Source: DASZGL01 sp035938875
GTDB lineage: Bacteria; Chloroflexota; Dormibacteria; Aeolococcales; Aeolococcaceae
Length of the DNA: 5,556 bases
Assembly (NCBI GenBank): GCA_035938875.1
Contig: DASZGL010000088.1
Coordinates: 1 to 5,556, forward strand
Reading direction: 5' to 3'
Positions within the stretch are counted from its first letter, which is position 1, and every line of letters starts with the position of its first letter. Positions 1 to 4,582 of the stretch are shown piece after piece. A program made the translations under genes and the position numbers. A model generated the notes under the pieces. The model was not told the DNA's origin. It did not search any database and worked only from the letters and a program-made list of their open reading frames with translations.

Positions 1-90
1 CGTCGCCGGCTCTCTGGCCTACGCCGCCGCTCGCGGGCGCCGGCCCATTTAACGAGGGGGGATGCTGCCTTAATGGGAGGGGGGATGCTC

Positions 91-109
91 CCCCCTATTC
101 ATTGCCGAC
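91..109 (+). repeat. 19-nt direct repeat within copy 1, first unit
   Basis: CCCCCTATTCATTGCCGAC occurs here and again, identically, at 187-205. In both places it follows a GG-A/G-TGCT sequence, so the end of copy 1 carries a partial second unit of the same element. Confidence 0.85.
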
Positions 110-186
110 CGGGCAAAGCCCGGATCGGCCTTACCCCCCTCCGGCCGTCCTCGACGGCCGCCGCGCCCTGCGGCGCGGGAGTGCTT

Positions 187-205
187 CCCCCTATTCATTG
201 CCGAC
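187..205 (+). repeat. 19-nt direct repeat within copy 1, second unit
   Basis: Exact second occurrence of the 19-mer at 91-109. It is preceded by GGGAGTGCTT, a degenerate version of the GGGGGGATGCTC found before the first unit. After it the sequence diverges (TTATCC instead of CGGGCAAAG), so hairpin H3 is not repeated here. Confidence 0.85.
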
Positions 206-225
206 TTATCCTTACCGACCGGACG

Positions 226-252
226 TTCTCGCTCTTTATGGGGTGCTAGGAT
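226..252 (+). promoter_or_regulatory. Possible sigma70-like promoter of the 302 gene (weak)
   Basis: TAGGAT at 247-252 keeps the T, A and final T of a TATAAT -10 box and would start transcription roughly 40 nt before the ATG at 302. The only -35 candidate, TTCTCG at 226-231, matches poorly and its 15-nt spacer is short. TTACCG (212-217) with TTTATG (235-240) is an alternative with a 17-nt spacer but is equally poor. The location downstream of the repeat is plausible; the exact boxes are guesses. Confidence 0.2.
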
Positions 253-289
253 CGGCGGTTCGGGACCTCGGAGTGCGATAGCAACGGGT

Positions 290-294
290 AGGGA
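290..294 (+). promoter_or_regulatory. Ribosome binding site favouring ATG 302
   Basis: AGGGA lies 7 nt before ATG at 302. The in-frame GTG at 296 is only 1 nt after this site, too close to be served by it, so the ATG is the better start. Confidence 0.55.
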
Positions 295-301
295 AGTGTC
301 C

Positions 302-1159
302 ATGGATGACGAGAACCTCGACGGCGTGCGGACTGTCGAGGCGCCCAGCGACACCGAAGGCACCACGCCACCAGCTGACAGCGTGAGCGGCGACACCTCT
401 GATGGAGGAGTAGAGGACATGGCGAAGAGCAACCCGGAAGGCGCAATGGCGATCGATAGCGATGCCACTGACGGCGCAGAACCTCAGGTAGCGTCCGTCA
501 ACGGCGCCGCCGTGGTCGCCGGACCGTCCGCGCTCGCCCCGGCAGGCAGCATCCGCGCCTGCCCCATCCCCGCTGGCGCTGTCCTCTTCGGTGAGCTGAC
601 GTCGGCCTTTGTCGACGGCGCCCGCCTGCTTCGTTTTCTTGGTGACCGCAGGCACACCGGCGCGATCGTCGACGCCAGCCGCAGCCGTGTCCAGGTGGCC
701 ATCCTCCATGAGGGGGCGGTGCTCGGCCTGGTGGCGGTCGGCGAAGGTGGCACCCGTCGCCTCGACCGTCTCAGCCTGCCGGGGCCCGGTGACCAGGAGG
801 AACACGAGCTCAGCGTCCTCACCTACCGGCCGGAGGTCGCCCTGGCGCTCGGTCAGCTGATCAACGTCCCTGAACGATTCGAGCGGATGCACAGCAGCTT
901 CGTCGACTTCCCCGCGCTGCTCGCCTTCCTCCGCCGCGAGAACGTCAACGGCGCGGTGCGCGTCACCACCTCGGAGGACGCGGGCATCGTCCTGCTCCGC
1001 AGCGGCGAGGTCCTCGGCGCTTACACCAGGCAGCGACCCGAGCTCGACGATCCCGAGGTCGTCCTTCCCCTGGCGAGCGCCGCCGACGCCGAGATCGACG
1101 TCCACGCCGGTGCCCTCCAGGTACCGCCGCCGTCCGTCTCCACATCCAGCGTGCTGTAG
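302..1159 (+). CDS. DUF4388/PATAN-like two-repeat protein with acidic N-terminal tail
   Basis: Protein of 285 residues if started at ATG 302; function unknown. Residues 1-85 are rich in Asp, Glu, Ser, Thr, Gly and Ala and look disordered. Two similar modules follow. The first, about residues 95-145, contains FVDGARLLRFL, then TGAI, then a strand and HEGAVLGLVAV. The second, about 200-242, contains FVDFPALLAFL, then NGAV, then a strand and RSGEVLGAYTR. This layout (helix with LLxFL, then x-GA-V/I strand, then G-x-VLG-A) is like DUF4388/PATAN domains, which usually occur in bacterial signalling or scaffold proteins; the assignment is from memory of the pattern. There is no signal peptide or membrane segment. 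A second start at ATG 419 has a stronger ribosome binding site and would give 246 residues without the first part of the acidic tail. The gene is alone on the plus strand and ends tail to tail with the kinase gene. Confidence 0.85.
   Translation: MDDENLDGVRTVEAPSDTEGTTPPADSVSGDTSDGGVEDMAKSNPEGAMAIDSDATDGAEPQVASVNGAAVVAGPSALAPAGSIRACPIPAGAVLFGELTSAFVDGARLLRFLGDRRHTGAIVDASRSRVQVAILHEGAVLGLVAVGEGGTRRLDRLSLPGPGDQEEHELSVLTYRPEVALALGQLINVPERFERMHSSFVDFPALLAFLRRENVNGAVRVTTSEDAGIVLLRSGEVLGAYTRQRPELDDPEVVLPLASAADAEIDVHAGALQVPPPSVSTSSVL
404..410 (+). promoter_or_regulatory. Strong internal Shine-Dalgarno before ATG 419
   Basis: GGAGGAG lies 8 nt before the in-frame ATG at 419 (protein beginning MAKSN). 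It is a better ribosome site than AGGGA before ATG 302, and it sits in a short patch of codons with low third-position GC (TCT GAT GGA GGA GTA). Translation may start here instead of, or as well as, at 302. Confidence 0.5.
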
Positions 1160-1164
1160 ACAGC
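1153..1164. other. Short palindrome spanning the convergent stop codons
   Basis: GCTGTAGACAGC can pair as GCTG/CAGC with loop TAGA. It covers the TAG of the plus gene (1157-1159) and touches the TAG of the minus kinase gene (1164-1166). Four base pairs with no T-run are too little for a convincing terminator, and I see no other terminator between the convergent genes. Confidence 0.25.
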
Positions 1165-2048
1165 TAAACGGCTGGGAGCAAGCCTCCTCCGTTAGCCCGG
1201 CGTAAGCCGTCCGGCCCGAAGGCCGTGATCGCTGCTGCGGCGCTGCGTAGCCCGGCGTCGAGCGCCTCGTCGAGCATGTCCAGTGGGTGCTGCTGACGCC
1301 GAGCGCAGGCGCCGAGGAAGCCGCCGGCCAGGGAATCGCCGGCGCCGGTGGGGTCGACCACCGCCGACACCGCGTGGGCCTCACGCTCCAGGACGCGGTC
1401 GGCGCTGACACACGCGGCGCCCAGTGGCCCGGCCTTGACCACCACCAGGCGAAGTCGCCCGCGACCGCAGAGATCGCGGGCGGACACTCGCCAATCGTCC
1501 TCCGGACGGTCGACGAGCAGGCTCAGCTCGCTGCGATTGAGAAAGAGGACGTCGGACGCCTCGGCGACCTGCTGCACCGGCGGGTCGTTGGCGCCGATGT
1601 GCACCGCCATGCTGTCGGCGCCCACGATTCGGGCTCGCGACTGCCCCAGGACGGAAAGCTGCTGGCGGGGCGGCATGCTGCCGAGAAACAGCACCTCGGC
1701 CGCCGACGCCGGTGTGGGGACGGTGGGCTGCCAGTCCTCGTAGACGCCCGGACGCGATTCCTCACAAGCGGTCACCCAGCGCTCGAAGTCGTGCGTCGCC
1801 TTCCAGCGAAACGTCGGTCCCTGCCTCACCAATAGCCCGCTGCTGTCGATCGCCGGGTCGTCGAGCACAGAACGCGCCGAGCTGGCGCCGTCATCACCGA
1901 CGACGCCGACGAGATGCACCGTTGCGTGCGCAGCAGCTGCGAGTGCGAAGTACACCGCCGAGCCGCCCTGCTGCTCGGTGCGATGACCGTGCGGTGTGGT
2001 GACGTCGTCGAGGGTGACCGAACCCGCGACACAGATTTCCCAGGCCAC
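1164..2048 (-). CDS. PfkB-family carbohydrate kinase
   Basis: Cytoplasmic ATP-dependent sugar kinase of the ribokinase/PfkB family, 294 residues, a normal length for the family. Visible hallmarks: N-terminal strand ICVAGSVTLDDV (5-16); the glycine motif GGSAVYFALAAA (28-39); MPPRQQ and DSMAVHI in the middle (125-151); an NxxE motif at N171-E174; VVVKAGPLGA (202-211); and the signature DPTGAGDS at 232-239, in which Asp238 is the expected catalytic base. ITAFGPDGL (274-282) resembles the usual C-terminal end. The substrate cannot be read from the sequence. The start is GTG at 2048-2046, chosen because the first beta strand begins at residue 5; there is no clear Shine-Dalgarno, so translation may be coupled to the small gene whose stop lies 22 nt upstream. 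Confidence 0.93.
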   Translation of the reverse strand: MAWEICVAGSVTLDDVTTPHGHRTEQQGGSAVYFALAAAAHATVHLVGVVGDDGASSARSVLDDPAIDSSGLLVRQGPTFRWKATHDFERWVTACEESRPGVYEDWQPTVPTPASAAEVLFLGSMPPRQQLSVLGQSRARIVGADSMAVHIGANDPPVQQVAEASDVLFLNRSELSLLVDRPEDDWRVSARDLCGRGRLRLVVVKAGPLGAACVSADRVLEREAHAVSAVVDPTGAGDSLAGGFLGACARRQQHPLDMLDEALDAGLRSAAAAITAFGPDGLRRANGGGLLPAV

Positions 2049-2069
2049 GTCGGGAAAAACGCAGTCCGC

Positions 2070-2480
2070 TCAGCCGGCCGCTGACGATGCCGCGCCGTCA
2101 CCGAAGAGCGGGATGATCGGCGCCACCCGACGTTGGGCGCGCTCCCGCAGCGCAACCGACAGCAGCTCCGCCTGTGCCGCAAAGAGGACCTCGCTGACAT
2201 GATCGGGTTGCCTGTTGATGCCAAGGTCGTCACGAAGTTGGCGATCGACGGCGCCGACGAAGCGAACCACCGCCACCCAGACCTGGGCCGGCACGAGCTT
2301 GTAGCCGCGCAGGCGGCACTGTTCGATGAGGTCGAGGAGCAGGTCGGACTCGCGCAGGCGTCGCCGCCAGTGCTGCTCGCGATGCCTGCGGAAGAGCGCG
2401 AGACGCCGGATGTGCTCCAGCTCCACGGCGGTCCGTTCCAGGGGGCCGGGTCCCCCACGGACGATGGCTTGGCTCAGCAT
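2070..2480 (-). CDS. Small hypothetical protein upstream of the kinase
   Basis: Protein of 136 residues that I do not recognise. It looks mostly helical and soluble: an arginine/histidine-rich stretch at about 25-43 (RRLALFRRHREQHWRRRLRE), a leucine-rich helix at 46-55, the segment CRLRGYKLVPAQVWVAVVRF at 55-74, another helix at 96-118, and a small-residue tail. No metal-binding motif, signal peptide or convincing membrane segment is visible. It starts at ATG 2480-2478 without a good ribosome site and lies 22 nt before the PfkB kinase, so the two are probably cotranscribed. The length of the open frame, its placement and the spacing support a real gene; the function is open. Confidence 0.6.
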   Translation of the reverse strand: MLSQAIVRGGPGPLERTAVELEHIRRLALFRRHREQHWRRRLRESDLLLDLIEQCRLRGYKLVPAQVWVAVVRFVGAVDRQLRDDLGINRQPDHVSEVLFAAQAELLSVALRERAQRRVAPIIPLFGDGAASSAAG

Positions 2481-2486
2481 CCCGGC

Positions 2487-2492
2487 ATTGTA
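2487..2492 (-). promoter_or_regulatory. Possible -10 box (TACAAT) for the 2480 gene
   Basis: On the minus strand TACAAT matches the TATAAT -10 consensus at 5 of 6 positions. The expected transcription start, about 7 nt further on, falls at or beside the ATG at 2480, which would give a leaderless or near-leaderless mRNA and would fit the missing ribosome site. No -35-like hexamer is present at 16-18 nt spacing, and the box partly overlaps a hairpin arm of repeat copy 2, so chance resemblance is possible. Confidence 0.25.
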
Positions 2493-2642
2493 ATAGCGGG
2501 CTTAACGAGGGGGATGCTCGGCTATTACGAAGGTGGATGCTCCCCCCTATTCAACTGCCAACCGGGCAAAGCCCGGATCGGCCCTACCCCTACGGGCCGT
2601 CCTCGACGGCCGCCGCGCCGTGCCGCGCGGGCGCTGCGCGCC
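2490..2642. repeat. Structured intergenic repeat, copy 2 (hairpin array)
   Basis: Same element as at 44-205, same orientation. Shared blocks: TTAACGAGGGGGATGCT at 2502-2518 (one G fewer than 49-66); a 19-nt block at 2535-2553 identical to 83-101; a 23-nt block at 2561-2583 identical to 108-130; and a 25-nt block at 2595-2619 identical to 143-167. Hairpins: GTAATAGC 2490-2497 with GCTATTAC 2521-2528; CCGGGC 2562-2567 with GCCCGG 2571-2576 (loop AAA); GGCCGTC 2595-2601 with GACGGCC 2605-2611 (loop CTC); CCGCGC 2613-2618 with GCGCGG 2625-2630; and GGCGC 2630-2634 with GCGCC 2638-2642, where the last two share base 2630. The first hairpin's arms differ in sequence from copy 1 but pair in the same place. 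It fills the 193-nt gap 2481-2673; bases 2643-2673 show nothing I can identify. Confidence 0.8.
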
Positions 2643-2673
2643 GATCACAGCGGGTTCGCGCGTAAATCCCCGC

Positions 2674-3330
2674 CTACTGCGCGTAGCAGAGGCTGCGCCA
2701 GTGGCCCCCCACCGAGAGGAGGTGCACCGTGCGAGGGAGCACCGCCGGGCCGCCGCGACCCTGCACGGCGTACGCCACCTCGAGCTCGGCCACCTCGCGG
2801 TGGGTATGGCCGCGCCGTGGATCGGTCCACTGGGGAAGGATGCGCACGGCACGCACCTCGACGCCGAGGACGCGCTCGTGCGCATCGCCGGCATGCTGCG
2901 CCGCGAAGCTGGCTTGCGACCCCCAGCTCTCCTGGCACTCCGGCGCCAGCTGGGCAAATGCCCGGTCGTAGCGTCCCTCGCGCATCAGCTCGACAAAGAG
3001 CGCCTCGCTGAAGGCGGGGTCGGAGAGGGTGCCCCGCCGTCCAGTCCTGGCCACCGACACCGCGGCCCGCTTCTCGCTGAGCAGCGCGGCGACGCGGCGG
3101 GCGAGGCTGCGTCCGTTGTCGCCGTCGCCTGCCGCCTCGATCAATGTCTCCGAGGCGCTCGCCCCGTGCGACCAGAAGGTGCGCGTGTGCGCGTCGACGA
3201 GGAACGGCGGCGAATCGACGACCGCTGCACCTAAAACCGGTGGCGTGGCCTCGACAACGCTCGACCCGTCGCCGCCTCCGCGGCGGCGGCGGAACAGTCC
3301 TCGCAGCACACCTGATCGGGCCACTGGCAT
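2674..3330 (-). CDS. Hypothetical protein with possible NTF2-like C-terminal domain
   Basis: Protein of 218 residues, function unknown. The N-terminus has an arginine cluster (VLRGLFRRRRGG, 8-19) and no clear signal peptide. The middle (about 40-105) includes FLVDAHTRTFWSHG (43-56) and a helical segment. From about residue 108 the pattern is ALFVELMREGRYDRAFAQLAP, then SWGSQASFAAQH, followed by several strands ending in TVHLLSVGGHWRSLCYAQ. A helix ending in 'G-x-YDxAFxxLxP' followed by a sheet whose last strand holds a 'G-x-W' is common in NTF2-like/DUF4878-type domains; this is a weak fold-level inference. It starts at ATG 3330, 74 nt after the basic ParA-partner gene, and may share that transcript. 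Repeat copy 2 follows its stop codon. Confidence 0.72.
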   Translation of the reverse strand: MPVARSGVLRGLFRRRRGGGDGSSVVEATPPVLGAAVVDSPPFLVDAHTRTFWSHGASASETLIEAAGDGDNGRSLARRVAALLSEKRAAVSVARTGRRGTLSDPAFSEALFVELMREGRYDRAFAQLAPECQESWGSQASFAAQHAGDAHERVLGVEVRAVRILPQWTDPRRGHTHREVAELEVAYAVQGRGGPAVLPRTVHLLSVGGHWRSLCYAQ

Positions 3331-3404
3331 CCGTGATGAGGATAGCCGAGGACGACGGTACCCGCGCTGTTGCGAAATACCGGATGCTCCCTGCGCAGCG
3401 ACGG
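3331..3404. other. 74-nt intergenic gap with a short match to the repeat
   Basis: This gap separates the basic-protein stop (3405) from the next minus-strand start (3330). It contains GGATGCTCCC at 3382-3391, a 10-nt match to the core of the structured repeat (83-92 and 2535-2544). The rest of the element is absent. TATCCT on the minus strand (3340-3345) is a marginal -10 candidate with no -35; I do not call a promoter. Confidence 0.35.
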
Positions 3405-3815
3405 CTACGCGCCGACAGCGTCGAGCAGACTGTTGAGCCGCACGACGTCGATGGTCGGCGCGGCGAGAATTCCCTCGATATCGTCGTGCAGCTCGAGGAG
3501 CGCGTCGATGGGCAGCGCGTCGAGTTTGACGGCGAGTCGATCGATGCGGCGCAGCGCTGGTGTTGCGCGCTTGCGCGCGCGGGTCGCCGATGCCACCGCC
3601 GTGGTCACCGCATCGGCTGCTGTCTTCCTCGCCACCGCCTTCTTGGTCACCGCCTTCTTCGTCGCGCCCTTACCCGCCATGCTCTTCTTCGCCCGCTTCG
3701 GTTTCGTTGTCGCGGCGGCCGCAGCGGCCGGATCGGATCCGGCAGCAAGAGGTTGGCCACCGTTCACCTCACCGAAGAGCGCGGCGGCGCTGGGAAGCTC
3801 AATTCGCCTGGGCAC
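3405..3815 (-). CDS. Small lysine/alanine-rich basic protein, probable ParA partner
   Basis: Protein of 136 residues, started at GTG 3815-3813 because a strong GGAGG lies 9 nt upstream; the same frame extends further upstream, but only as a shadow of parA. Three parts are visible: a short N-terminal motif MPRRIELPSAAALFGE (1-16); a linker leading to a strongly basic Lys/Ala tract (about 38-83) with a tandem TKKAV unit; and a C-terminal segment (about 84-136) of likely helices, with VKLDALPIDALLELHDDIEG then VVRLNSLLDAVGA. The basic tract resembles histone H1-like tails and may bind DNA. Small proteins encoded beside ParA ATPases often carry a short basic N-terminal peptide that stimulates the ATPase, as in ParB and McdB-type partners; the RR at 3-4 followed by a conserved-looking LPSAAALF could do this. 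Coding overlap with parA is 17 nt, implying coupled translation. No HTH or CTPase fold is seen, so it is not a ParB. Confidence 0.82.
   Translation of the reverse strand: MPRRIELPSAAALFGEVNGGQPLAAGSDPAAAAAATTKPKRAKKSMAGKGATKKAVTKKAVARKTAADAVTTAVASATRARKRATPALRRIDRLAVKLDALPIDALLELHDDIEGILAAPTIDVVRLNSLLDAVGA
3633..3662 (-). repeat. 15-nt tandem repeat coding the Lys/Ala tract
   Basis: CACCGCCTTCTTGGT (3633-3647) is followed directly by CACCGCCTTCTTCGT (3648-3662), 14 of 15 bases identical. It encodes the repeated TKKAV-type unit. Repeat number could vary between strains by slippage without shifting the frame. Confidence 0.75.
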
Positions 3816-4569
3816 GTCGTTCCACCTCCATGGCCAACTCGCGATAGGCCTCGGCTCCGGGTGAGGCGCTGTCGTACTCGAGGATGCTGATACCGCCCGC
3901 CGTCGCTTCGCAGAAGCGCACTGACTGGCGGACCACCGTGGCGAACACCAGGTCGCCAAACCGCTCACGAACCCTGTCCAACACCTCGGCGCTGTGCAGG
4001 GCCCGGGCGCGAAGCATGGTGCCGAGAATGCCGAGGATGCGCAACTCTGGATTGAGACGCTCACGCACGGTGTCGACTGTGGCAAACAGCGCCTTCATGC
4101 CGTTGAGCGCCAGGAACTCGACCTGGAGGGGGACGATCACCGACTCGGCCGCGGCGAGCGCGTTGACGGTGAGCAGGCCAAGGTTCGGCGGAGAGTCGAC
4201 GACGACATAGTCGAAACCGCCGTCGAGGCCGCCGAGCACCTCGCGTAGGCGGTGGCGCGCCTCGGGGTCGCTGGCCGCGCTCGACTCGAATGCGGCGAGC
4301 GACACAGATGCCGGCAGAAGCCACACCTGCGGCCGCGGCCGGACGATGACCGCGCCCACATCGGCATCGCCGAGCAGGCAGTCACCCAGCGATGCGCGCC
4401 CACCCTCGTAGGGCATGCCGCACATCACGCTGAGCGCCGACTGGGGATCGAGATCGACGAGCAGCACCCGGGATCCGCGTTCGGCCAGGGCGAAGCCGAG
4501 GTTCTGCGTCGTGGTGCTCTTGCCCACACCGCCCTTCTGGTTGGCGACGGCGATGACACGCTGCGGCAT
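3799..4569 (-). CDS. parA: ParA/Soj-family ATPase (orphan, no ParB in view)
   Basis: Cytoplasmic P-loop ATPase of 256 residues, typical for chromosomal Soj-type ParA without an N-terminal HTH. Visible motifs: deviant Walker A KGGVGKST at 12-19 with the signature Lys12; Walker A' VDLDPQ at 38-43; Walker B-like VVVDSPPNLG at 122-131; VPLQVEFLALNG at 146-157; and the C-terminal EATAGGISILEYDSASPGAEAYRELA, common in Soj proteins. Such ATPases dimerise with ATP, bind DNA nonspecifically, and position a cargo recognised through a partner that triggers ATP hydrolysis. Here the next gene overlaps by 17 nt and is the likely partner. It starts at ATG 4569, 13 nt after the Fe-S gene's stop. Its neighbours are metabolic rather than replication genes, so a cargo other than the chromosome origin is possible. 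Confidence 0.95.
   Translation of the reverse strand: MPQRVIAVANQKGGVGKSTTTQNLGFALAERGSRVLLVDLDPQSALSVMCGMPYEGGRASLGDCLLGDADVGAVIVRPRPQVWLLPASVSLAAFESSAASDPEARHRLREVLGGLDGGFDYVVVDSPPNLGLLTVNALAAAESVIVPLQVEFLALNGMKALFATVDTVRERLNPELRILGILGTMLRARALHSAEVLDRVRERFGDLVFATVVRQSVRFCEATAGGISILEYDSASPGAEAYRELAMEVERRAQAN
3825..3829 (-). promoter_or_regulatory. Shine-Dalgarno GGAGG inside parA fixing the partner's start
   Basis: On the minus strand GGAGG is followed by 9 nt and then GTG at 3815. It lies within the last codons of parA, so ribosomes finishing parA would be delivered to the partner's start. This is the clearest ribosome site on the minus strand and decides the start of the basic protein. 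Confidence 0.75.
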
Positions 4570-4582
4570 GAGGCCGCCGAGT

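Larger units (their letters stand above)
44..205. repeat. Structured intergenic repeat, copy 1 (hairpin array)
   Basis: This is a chain of short inverted repeats. H1 pairs 44-49 (CCCATT) with 72-77 (AATGGG), extended by 51-52 with 70-71 around one unpaired T. H2 pairs 78-85 with 89-96 (AGGGGGGA/TCCCCCCT, loop TGC). H3 pairs 109-114 with 118-123 (CCGGGC/GCCCGG, loop AAA), extended by 104-108 with 125-129 past one bulged A. H4 pairs 142-149 with 153-160 (CGGCCGTC/GACGGCCG, loop CTC). H5 pairs 161-167 with 172-178 (CCGCGCC/GGCGCGG, loop CTGC). Four blocks recur at 2502-2619 in the same order and orientation. No T-run follows any hairpin, so these are not ordinary intrinsic terminators. It could be a REP/BIME-like or MITE-like element, or an RNA; I do not recognise a named family. 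Confidence 0.8.
1..301. other. Gene-free left intergenic region
   Basis: No convincing gene is seen here. One plus-strand frame stays open from base 1 to about 250, but its translation is mostly the hairpin repeat and it has no supported start. Bases 1-43 are very GC-rich, with GCCGGC at 5-10 and again at 39-44, and I assign them nothing. Bases 44-205 carry the structured repeat described separately. Bases 206-301 have lower GC patches and probably hold the promoter and leader of the gene starting at 302. Confidence 0.7.

Noticed and set aside
104..178. Intrinsic terminators from hairpins H3-H5
   Set aside because: The stems are strong, but no T-run follows on either strand, and copy 1 precedes rather than follows the nearest known gene.
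44..205. CRISPR array
   Set aside because: The repeats are hairpins of different sequence, with no regularly spaced identical repeats or unique spacers and no cas genes.
1..250. Open plus-strand frame through the left region (containing MLPPIHCRPGKARIG-like peptide)
   Set aside because: Its translation simply follows the hairpin repeat, it has no supported ribosome site, and a similar peptide in copy 2 lies in a frame opposing real genes. Conserved stems rather than codons explain the similarity.
70..468. Minus-strand open frame overlapping the repeat and the 302 gene
   Set aside because: It runs antisense to the start of the plus gene and into the repeat; there is no recognisable domain and no ribosome site.
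236..1411. Long 391-residue minus-strand open frame opposite the DUF4388-like gene
   Set aside because: It is antisense to a gene with clear internal domain repeats and runs on into the kinase gene in another frame. Long antisense frames are usual in GC-rich DNA, and the product shows no family features.
2133..3011. 292-residue plus-strand open frame crossing the repeat
   Set aside because: It is antisense to the 2070-2480 and 2674-3330 genes and passes through the repeat; Pro/Arg-rich composition is typical of an antisense GC-rich frame.
3405..4085. Longer 226-residue version of the basic protein
   Set aside because: The first 90 residues are an out-of-frame reading of parA. GTG 3815 has a strong Shine-Dalgarno and gives a sensible 136-residue product.
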